A stretch of 64,000 bases of DNA from Clostridium beijerinckii (GTDB lineage: Bacteria > Bacillota > Clostridia > Clostridiales > Clostridiaceae). Where the stretch lies: NCBI RefSeq assembly GCF_018223745.1, contig NZ_CP073653.1:797001-861000 (forward strand). Direction: 5' to 3'. This document shows positions 57,382 through 64,000 of this stretch, in pieces; positions within the stretch are counted from its first letter, which is position 1, and every line of letters starts with the position of its first letter. Under the pieces are notes generated by a model that was not told where the DNA came from, did no database searches, and saw only the letters and a list, made by a program, of their open reading frames with translations. The position numbers and the translations under genes are program-made.

Positions 57382-57892
57382 TATTGACGTTAATTTAATT
57401 AAGAAAATTCTAATGATGCAGAAATTATTGATACTTTAGTCGGACATATTATGTTTCTTATTAAAATCATAGAAATATAAAATATAGATTTTGTTGAAAG
57501 TTCATATTAATTTACTTAGAATAAATCTAATAAATTAATATAGAATATATAGTGGAAAGCTAATGCATAGCTTGTGGTGAGTTCATCTATTTGATATAAT
57601 CATAAGAGTAAAAAATAACATATAGTCAGTTCGAAAGCCTCCTGACTTAAAATAAAACTACGGTTAAATAATTGATAATAATAAAGATTAAATTAATTTG
57701 TGTTAATGGAATCTTTTATTTTTGTTGAGTATATTTATCGTAGGATTTTTCCTGCGATTTTTTTATTTTCTAGGAATCTATATTGAAACAAAATTTGTGG
57801 AGATTTTGTTCTTTGAGAGTACGGAAATTATGGGGAAGGTTGATTAAGCAGGTTACCTTTAAAAATATCATTAGTAAAATGGAGGAGTTTAT
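57382..57892. other. Gap with a terminator (57737-57768) before queT
   Basis: ATCGTAGGA / TCCTGCGAT followed by TTTTTTTATTTT is a strong terminator about 125 bp upstream of queT. A small stem AGTCAG / CTGACT (about 57626-57650) and AGCTAATGCATAGCT near 57559 are also seen. Downstream of the terminator, AAGGT...ACCTT (about 57837-57860) precedes the ribosome binding site. I looked for a preQ1 riboswitch and could not fit its consensus. Confidence 0.55.
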
Positions 57893-58402
57893 ATGAATAA
57901 TAATAATACAGTGAAAAGGCTAGTTAAAACAGCTATCATAGCCGCACTTTACGCAGTTATAACACTTGTTCTAGCACCAATAAGCTATGGTCCTATACAA
58001 TTTAGAGTCTCAGAGATAATGGTACTATTAGCATTTTTTGATCCGTTTTATATTGTAGGTCTTACTCTTGGATGTTTTATAGCAAATATTCTTGGACCTA
58101 ATGGTTTAGCAGATATAATATTTGGTACTTTAGCAACATTTATTAGTGTTTATGCTGTGTCAATTACAGAAAGGTTTGTAAAGAATAAGAAAACATCATT
58201 AATAATAGCATCGCTTTGGCCTACTATTTTTAATGGAGTAATAATTGGATGGATGCTTAACTATATTTATCAATTTCCACTTGTACTATCAATTGGGGAA
58301 GTTGCAATTGGCGAGTTTGTTGTTGTTACAATAGTTGGTGTACCAATTGTTAGGCTTTTACAAAATAAATATAGCAGTTTTCCTTTATTTTGTAAGAATT
58401 AA
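57893..58402 (+). CDS. queT: QueT-family queuosine-precursor transporter (ECF S component)
   Basis: A 169-residue membrane protein with about five or six helices and the QueT pattern: APISYGPIQFRVSEIMVLLAFFDP, LGCFIANILGPNGLADIIFGTLAT, SLWPTIFNGVIIGWML. It acts as the substrate-binding S subunit of an ECF importer for queuine or preQ1, using shared energising subunits from elsewhere. The ATG follows TGGAGGAG. These genes are frequently preQ1-riboswitch controlled; no convincing riboswitch was recognised here. Confidence 0.88.
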   Translation: MNNNNTVKRLVKTAIIAALYAVITLVLAPISYGPIQFRVSEIMVLLAFFDPFYIVGLTLGCFIANILGPNGLADIIFGTLATFISVYAVSITERFVKNKKTSLIIASLWPTIFNGVIIGWMLNYIYQFPLVLSIGEVAIGEFVVVTIVGVPIVRLLQNKYSSFPLFCKN

Positions 58403-58437
58403 GAATTAATACTTTTTGCAAAATAGTATATATCAAA

Positions 58438-58478
58438 AGATATTGCAGTAGAGTTTTTATTGCAATATCTTTTTTTAC
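58438..58478 (+). terminator. Terminator after queT
   Basis: AGATATTGCA / TGCAATATCT, followed by TTTTTTTAC. The rest of 58403-58766 shows nothing. Confidence 0.85.
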
Positions 58479-58766
58479 AAACAGTAATTTTGAAAACGAA
58501 CTACTAAAACAAATAGCATAGATATTAGAGAAGATAAATAAAAGTAAAAGCACTTTATTAATAATAACAAAAAGTCAATAATAAACATAAATATAGCATA
58601 TGTAGAATATTTATGAATAGTAATTTAAATGGATTTATAGATTAATCTGTACTGCTATATATGAATTATTGGAGAAATTATAATTAATTTTCAAGTTTGA
58701 CATGAATATCCCTCTACTCTATAATTTAGTTACACAATTTTTAAAAACAAGGAAGCGAAAATTACT

Positions 58767-59981
58767 ATGATAAGTGTTATCGAAACTGCAATTATAACTA
58801 TAATAATATCATTTATATCTGGATTACTGTTAGAGTATTATAAAAATCTGGCTCCTAAAATATTATGCAATATAGGAGAAGGTGTACCACTAGAATTAAA
58901 CAACAAAAAAATATGTGCATATGTTCTTACGGTAAGAAACATATCAAATAAAACAATTCATAAGTTAACCTTAAATATACAAGGGTTACAAAATGATTTG
59001 AAAATTGGAGATGCTCAAATAACGAAAGGTTTGAAATTTGATTCTTCAATAGAAGATAACATTTTAGATGTATATATACCTTTCTTAAGTAAAGATGATG
59101 AATTTTCAGCTACATTGTATGTGGAAAGTAAGTATGGAGAATATAAAAAGCCTGTTGTAACAATTAGATCACCTGAAAATTTTAAAGAGATACAATCAAT
59201 TGAGCAAGGAGGAATAATATCCTCATTACTTAACATGCCTAAAAATATAAAGAATTTACTTTGTAATATAACGAAGGATGATAAAGCTTCAACTTCTAAT
59301 AGAGGGCGCAGATCTACAGTAAATAAAGGACAAACTGCTAAGAAAATAGGTGGTAAAGAAAATAGTACGAGATTTGGTAGAGATAAAAACTCATATAACA
59401 ATAGAAAGGCGCTAATAGCCATTATATCGCTCATTTTGATTATAAGCATTGGAGGATTAGGCGCATTATATTTTCAGGAGATGTCCACTAATGCAAAAAC
59501 TTCAGATGAAAAAACTGAAGTTCAGAAGCAATCAACGAGTGAATCGCAGTCAGAAGGCGAACAGACTAAAAATGCAAATGAAAAAACGCCGACAAATGGA
59601 AAAAGTAAAAATTCTCCAGTAAAAGTTTCAGGTAATGAAGCAAATAAAGATTCAGGCGCAAAAACATCACAAAATGGAGATACTGGAACACTAGATGCAA
59701 AGACACAAGCAGGTGGAGCATCGGGAAATTCAGATATAAAAACATCAACAGATGCAAATAGCCAAAATAATACAGATACAAAAGCACCAACAATTGGTGG
59801 AACAAATGGAAGCACAAACTTAAAGTCGCCATCAGGAACATCAAGTGAAAATACGGATGCAAAGGCATCAACAAGTGGAACAAATGGGAATACAGATCAG
59901 AAAACTTCTACAGATGGAACTACTAAAAATGTGGATACAAAGTCATCGGCAGGTGGGACAACTGCAAATTCAGGAAATTAG
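58767..59981 (+). CDS. Two-TM protein with 13-residue Thr/Ser/Gly/Asn repeats
   Basis: A 404-residue protein of unknown function. TM1 (about 3-26), then a beta-rich domain (about 30-140; AYVLTVRNISNKTIHKLTLN) and a basic linker (175-212). TM2 (about 214-236; ALIAIISLILIISIGG) precedes a low-complexity tail (237-404). The tail ends in about six tandem 13-residue units of the type TDxKxSTxGTNxN. These are a 39-bp coding repeat with diverged copies. The domain between the helices and the tail are probably on opposite sides of the membrane. Reading frames opposite the repeats are artefacts. Confidence 0.75.
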   Translation: MISVIETAIITIIISFISGLLLEYYKNLAPKILCNIGEGVPLELNNKKICAYVLTVRNISNKTIHKLTLNIQGLQNDLKIGDAQITKGLKFDSSIEDNILDVYIPFLSKDDEFSATLYVESKYGEYKKPVVTIRSPENFKEIQSIEQGGIISSLLNMPKNIKNLLCNITKDDKASTSNRGRRSTVNKGQTAKKIGGKENSTRFGRDKNSYNNRKALIAIISLILIISIGGLGALYFQEMSTNAKTSDEKTEVQKQSTSESQSEGEQTKNANEKTPTNGKSKNSPVKVSGNEANKDSGAKTSQNGDTGTLDAKTQAGGASGNSDIKTSTDANSQNNTDTKAPTIGGTNGSTNLKSPSGTSSENTDAKASTSGTNGNTDQKTSTDGTTKNVDTKSSAGGTTANSGN

Positions 59982-60034
59982 TGTGAAATGTACTTTGTCA
60001 GCAGTTAATAGAACAATAATTATTAAAAAATTAA

Positions 60035-60080
60035 CCTCTTCACTATTATACATGAGGATATAATAGTGAAGGGGATTTTT
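60035..60080 (+). terminator. Terminator after the repeat protein gene
   Basis: CCTCTTCACTATTATA / TATAATAGTGAAGGGG, 8-nt loop, followed by ATTTTTTATATT. Confidence 0.88.
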
Positions 60081-60271
60081 TATATTATATTTTTAGAGTT
60101 TTATTTCAGGGTAAAGTAAGAGCATCTTATTTATAAAAGCGTTATATTTAAAGGAAATAGTTTAAAGTGAGAAATAAATGTTAATATTTTATATAAACAG
60201 TATACTAAGGATAAGGAATTAAACTATAATGGTTAATGTTAAGTTAATATTATAAAAAACTGGAGATATAT

Positions 60272-61405
60272 ATGAATAAAATAGATACCTTAAAAATTTC
60301 AAACTATGATAAGTTTAAGTGCACAGCTGATAAGTGTAAATTCACATGTTGTGAAGGATGGGATATTAGTGTAGATGACAATACATATAAGAATTGGAAA
60401 AAAGATAAATCTAATAACATTTTAAATAATGTAAAAATAAAAAGATATGAAGGTAAAGATGAGTATTTTATAAATAAGAAAACAAATGAAGCATGTCCGC
60501 TTTTAGACAGCCATGGATTATGCAATATAGTAAAAGATCATGGGGAAAATTATTTATCTTTAACATGCCAAATGTTTCCTAGAATAGAGAATATTTTTGA
60601 GGATAGAATAGAGCTTTCATTATCATGTTCATGTCCAGAAGTATTAGAGCTTATAGGTAGTGAGACTGGCAAAATAAATATGACTTCAGAAAGTCATAAT
60701 AATTTAGAAAGTAATGCGTTAGAAATTAAAGTTAGAGAAACCATCATAAACATAATGCAGCAAGAAAATTTCTTGCTAGAAAATAAGCTTATTATTAGCT
60801 TTCAAATGCTATCGACTATTTTAGAAAATGAGAATCTTGGAGAACATGCCTTATTAAAAGAATTAGAAAAGTATAAGAATAGTAATTATGTAAAAGAGCT
60901 TATTGACATGTATAAGGGAATAAAGATAAACACAAATGACTCAGTTGAGGAAGTCAATAATCTATTTTTAGATATCATAGAGAATTACAAGGAAGTTTCT
61001 ATTTTTAATATTCTTTTAAAAGATATTGCTAATTTCGCGGAAAATGCTAAAATTAAAAAACTTTCATCTAAATGGAATGATTATAAAAGTTTGTTCGAGC
61101 GATATAACGACTTTGTTGAAAATTGCATTATATCTAAAATTTTTAGCAATTGTATCAGTGATGATATAGAAGAGATGATTATTTCATTCCAAATGATTAT
61201 ATTAGAGTATTTATTGTTAAGGTATTCCTTATTCTTAAAATATTGCATGGAAAATAAAATAGATGAGGAAGACATAAAGAATTACACTGTAGCTTTTTCA
61301 AGAATAATAGGTAATAATACTGATGCTATGATAGAATTCATTAGGGATGGTTTTGGAGATGATATTTTAGAGATTGGATATTTGTGTTTTATAACTTTAG
61401 TTTAA
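60272..61405 (+). CDS. fliB: Flagellin lysine-N-methylase-like protein
   Basis: A 377-residue protein matching the FliB family: N-terminal cysteine cluster KCTADKCKFTCCEGWDISVD, then CPLLDSHGLCNIV, LSLTCQMFPR and SCSCPEVLELI, a YkgJ-like metal or Fe-S cluster arrangement. The C-terminal two thirds are helical. FliB methylates flagellin lysines in Salmonella; many clostridial homologues lie apart from flagellar genes, as here, so the target is uncertain. The ATG follows ACTGGAGATAT. Confidence 0.85.
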   Translation: MNKIDTLKISNYDKFKCTADKCKFTCCEGWDISVDDNTYKNWKKDKSNNILNNVKIKRYEGKDEYFINKKTNEACPLLDSHGLCNIVKDHGENYLSLTCQMFPRIENIFEDRIELSLSCSCPEVLELIGSETGKINMTSESHNNLESNALEIKVRETIINIMQQENFLLENKLIISFQMLSTILENENLGEHALLKELEKYKNSNYVKELIDMYKGIKINTNDSVEEVNNLFLDIIENYKEVSIFNILLKDIANFAENAKIKKLSSKWNDYKSLFERYNDFVENCIISKIFSNCISDDIEEMIISFQMIILEYLLLRYSLFLKYCMENKIDEEDIKNYTVAFSRIIGNNTDAMIEFIRDGFGDDILEIGYLCFITLV

Positions 61406-61423
61406 TATTACAAGAAATATAAA

Positions 61424-61450
61424 GATCAGTATTTCCTATACTGATATCAT
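61424..61450 (+). terminator. Hairpin after the fliB-like gene
   Basis: ATCAGTA / TACTGAT around a short loop, followed by ATCATTCTTATTTAT. A further palindrome ATGCC..AATTTTAGAATT..GGCAT lies at about 61634-61664 in the 327-bp gap before the next gene. Confidence 0.6.
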
Positions 61451-61732
61451 TCTTATTTATATACCACATTAGATTTATATTTAATGTGTTTTATAATTAA
61501 ACTTATAATCACAAAAGTCTAAATTAGTATAAGATTCAAAGTCGTTACTGAATTTATGAAATTCTGAGAATGGATTATTTTGGGAGACGTAATAATCCAG
61601 TGTCAATTTGGTAACACGTTTATAATGACATATATGCCATAATTTTAGAATTAGGTGGCATTATGTTTTATTTTAAATATAAAATTGTAGAATATTACAA
61701 GATATATTTAGTATAATGGAGTGTATGAGGTG

Positions 61733-64000
61733 ATGTTTTTGAAGCTAAACATTTTTTTTTGCTTGATACTATTATTATCTGCGCTAACATTAATGTATAT
61801 AGGATATTCTTCATGGAAAAGAGATAAATCATATGTTTCAATGTCTTTGATTCCTGTATCAATTTATGCATTAGGATATGGATTTGAAATATTATGTACA
61901 AGCATCGAAGGAGTAGAATTCTGGATAAAAATAGAATACTTAGGTATTCCATTTATAGCTGTGTTTTGGTTAATGCTTGCACTTAACTTTACAGGATATA
62001 AAGATAAATTTAAAAAGAATACTTTAGCATTACTATATATAATACCTTCAATTACATTTATTCTGAATTGTACGAATGATTTTCATCATCTATTCTATAA
62101 AGAACTATATATGAATGATACTGGAGTTTTTCCAATAGCAAAGATAATAGAAGGGCCTTGGTATTGGATACATATTGCTTATACATACATTCTAATGATT
62201 GCAGGGTTAGTGTTTTTGGTAGCAGCATATTTAAAATCAGCTGCAATTATTAGAAAACAAATTTTACTTATAATAGTTGCATGGGTAATTCCATGGGGGG
62301 CGAATATCATTTATATATTGAAGCTGTTACCATTTACTCTTGATTTATCTCCATTTACGCTTTCTTTTTCGGGAATAATTTATAGTTTTGCTATATTAAA
62401 ATTCAAATTTTTGGAGCTTACCCCAATAGCGTTAAACAAGGTATTTTCCAGTATGCTAGAAGGTGTTATAATATTGGATTCTGAAAATAATATAGTGAAT
62501 TTTAATGATTCAGCAAAAAATATTATTTTAGAGTTAAGAGACCTAGGTAAAGGAGAGCATAAGATTGATGAAGTATTTAGGAAATATAAAACATTATTAA
62601 ATGTTATAAAGAATGGTTCCAGTAATGAAAGCTTGATTAGTATAAGTTATGAAGAACAGCTAAAATATTATAAGATAAATATTAATAATATATCTGAGAA
62701 TAATGGTAAGATAGTTGGTAAAATACTAATTTTAACAGATATTACTGAGATTGAAGTGCAAAGAAAAAAAGTATATGATAATGCGAAATTTCTTCAAACA
62801 CTTATTGATGCTATTCCTAATCCTATATATTCTAAGGATGAATTTGGATTATATAATCATTGTAATGCAGCATTTACAGAATTTTTAGGAATGAGTAAAG
62901 AAGAATTTTTGGGAAGTACCGTTTATAATATTTTCGAAAAGGAACTAGCGGAGATTTATAGTAATTCAGATAAGAATATAATGAGTCAAAAGCAATCCCA
63001 AGCCTATGAAGAAAGGCTTACACATAAAGATGGCACATATCATGATGTAATCTTTAATAAATCAGTTGTTGTAAATGAAGATGATGATGTTAAAGGATTA
63101 GTTGGCGTTATAATAGACACTACTGAACAAAAAAAGAGCAAGGAAAAGATAAGTAAATTATTAAAATTAAAAGAGTCTATGCTGAAAATAGGGTACTCGA
63201 TTAACGAGATATCTAATATTAATAATTTACTGCAATTAATATTGGACGAAGTCATTAATTGTATAGATAGCAGAAGTTGTGGATCGGTGCTGCTTTTAGA
63301 TAAAGACAAAAGTTTAAAAATAGCTGTGGCTAAAGGCTATAACTTAGAGGATATTAAAACATTTGAATTAAAGTACGAAGAGCACTTTGCATGGGCTAAT
63401 GAGAGAAATAAGGTAGATACAACAACTATTTTCAATGATATTCATAGAATAGAAAATATAAAAATGCTAGATACGGCAGAGGGAATGAAAATAAAATCTA
63501 TTATTAGTTCACCTATTATTATAGATGGTGAATTATATGGATTTTTGAATATTGATAGTATCTACAATAATTGTTTTAATGAAGGCGATTTGGAATTAAT
63601 GGAATACATGAGAAATCAAGTTTCGGTTGCAATTACTAATCATAAACTTCATGAGAGAACTTTATATTTATCTAGATATGATAAATTAACTAATGTATGT
63701 AACAGAACGTGGTTTGAACAATTAATTCACAGTGAAATTTATAATGAAGATATGAATATAGAAGAATTTTTCCTTGTAGTTTTTGACTTAAATGATTTAA
63801 AGCTTGTTAATGATAACCATGGCCACTTGGCTGGGGACGAATTAATTAAGGAATTTTCAAAAGGCTTAAATGCTTTGGCTGGAGAGGGCGATATTATAGG
63901 AAGATTTGGTGGAGATGAATTTGTAGGAATCTTTTTGAATTCAGATTTAGTAAGTTTAACTAATAAGCTTGAAGAACTGATTAGAAAGTTTAAAGATTGC
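61733..64000 (+). CDS. Membrane sensor diguanylate cyclase (7TM-PAS-PAS-GAF-GGDEF; 3' end outside window)
   Basis: The frame from the ATG at 61733 stays open to the window edge (756 codons). N-terminal seven-helix sensor of the HisK_N-7TM type (about 1-225; FGFTGYKDKF-like loop, NDFHHLFY). PAS1 (about 235-340; SMLEGVIILDSENNIVNFN) and PAS2 (about 360-470; LIDAIPNPIYSKDEFG) follow. Then come GAF (about 485-640) and GGDEF with the intact active-site motif FGGDEFVG (723-729 region) and RYDKLTNVCNR. It should make c-di-GMP. An in-frame TTG at 61739 is spaced slightly better from GAGGTGAT and may be the true start. An EAL domain beyond the edge cannot be excluded. Confidence 0.85.
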   Translation, partial: MFLKLNIFFCLILLLSALTLMYIGYSSWKRDKSYVSMSLIPVSIYALGYGFEILCTSIEGVEFWIKIEYLGIPFIAVFWLMLALNFTGYKDKFKKNTLALLYIIPSITFILNCTNDFHHLFYKELYMNDTGVFPIAKIIEGPWYWIHIAYTYILMIAGLVFLVAAYLKSAAIIRKQILLIIVAWVIPWGANIIYILKLLPFTLDLSPFTLSFSGIIYSFAILKFKFLELTPIALNKVFSSMLEGVIILDSENNIVNFNDSAKNIILELRDLGKGEHKIDEVFRKYKTLLNVIKNGSSNESLISISYEEQLKYYKININNISENNGKIVGKILILTDITEIEVQRKKVYDNAKFLQTLIDAIPNPIYSKDEFGLYNHCNAAFTEFLGMSKEEFLGSTVYNIFEKELAEIYSNSDKNIMSQKQSQAYEERLTHKDGTYHDVIFNKSVVVNEDDDVKGLVGVIIDTTEQKKSKEKISKLLKLKESMLKIGYSINEISNINNLLQLILDEVINCIDSRSCGSVLLLDKDKSLKIAVAKGYNLEDIKTFELKYEEHFAWANERNKVDTTTIFNDIHRIENIKMLDTAEGMKIKSIISSPIIIDGELYGFLNIDSIYNNCFNEGDLELMEYMRNQVSVAITNHKLHERTLYLSRYDKLTNVCNRTWFEQLIHSEIYNEDMNIEEFFLVVFDLNDLKLVNDNHGHLAGDELIKEFSKGLNALAGEGDIIGRFGGDEFVGIFLNSDLVSLTNKLEELIRKFKDC

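Noticed and set aside
57770..57892. preQ1 riboswitch upstream of queT
   Set aside because: Expected for the gene family, but the class I, II and III patterns could not be fitted; only a weak AAGGT/ACCTT stem is seen.
59015..59883. Antisense ORFs opposite the repeat protein gene
   Set aside because: Open frames caused by the low-complexity 39-bp repeats on the other strand; no start context.

Overview
The window is AT-rich (roughly 30% GC by eye) and has strong AGGAGG-type ribosome binding sites, TTGACA/TATAAT promoters, many PTS operons, glycyl-radical and corrinoid enzymes, and small XRE/MarR/TetR regulators. This fits a solventogenic, saccharolytic Clostridium sensu stricto (C. beijerinckii-like). 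That assignment is inferred from gene content and codon style only. No rRNA, tRNA, CRISPR array or prophage module was seen.

Layout. 1-2.6 kb: end of a beta-glucoside-type PTS EIIBCA gene followed by a PHP phosphoesterase. 2.9-5.1 kb (minus): an AEC transporter and a nitrilase broken by a 2-nt frameshift, then a solitary 60-bp IS end. 5.6-6.4 kb: a lipoprotein barnase with its barstar inhibitor. 6.5-10.4 kb: RpiR regulator, PTS EIIBC and GH1 6-phospho-beta-glucosidase, with shared palindromic operators. 10.6-16.5 kb: glycyl radical enzyme, its activase and a DeoR regulator, interrupted by a long palindrome and a small HTH/membrane-protein pair. 16.6-18.7 kb: MarR regulator and MFS pump with clear MarR-like palindromes. 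19.1-23.1 kb: corrinoid protein, UroD/MtaA-like protein lacking two of three zinc ligands, and a soluble DUF1638-GAF-histidine kinase-receiver fusion. This is the strongest candidate for a little-described system: a corrinoid-based sensory module. 24.0-27.3 kb: complete mannose-class PTS (IIAB, IIC, IID, DUF956) with a possible RNA switch in its leader.

27.5-42.8 kb is a patchwork of small accessory units: nitroreductases, MFS pumps with XRE or LysR regulators, a MarR-GNAT fusion, a methyltransferase, an aldehyde dehydrogenase, an orphan phage-type replisome organiser and a DUF4317 protein. An IS3-family element (32364-34027) split a terminator hairpin here; its transposase has Ala at the first DDE position. 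43.2-49.4 kb: LacI-regulated ABC sugar importer (binding protein and two permeases, no ATPase) with a GH13 alpha-glucosidase. 49.7-57.4 kb: XRE/flavodoxin pair, a two-gene U32-like operon, MFS pump, FMN reductase and TetR with palindromic operators. 57.9-64 kb: QueT transporter, a two-TM protein with a 13-residue repeat tail, FliB-like lysine methylase, and a sensor diguanylate cyclase running off the window.

Sugar uptake and its local control dominate: three PTS systems, one ABC importer, and RpiR, DeoR and LacI regulators. Intergenic DNA is rich in shared elements: a terminator family beginning ATGAAACCCAC, two long imperfect palindromes sharing a 23-mer, and two dispersed repeat pairs. Several start codons below were moved from the longest possible ORF to a site with a proper ribosome binding site.
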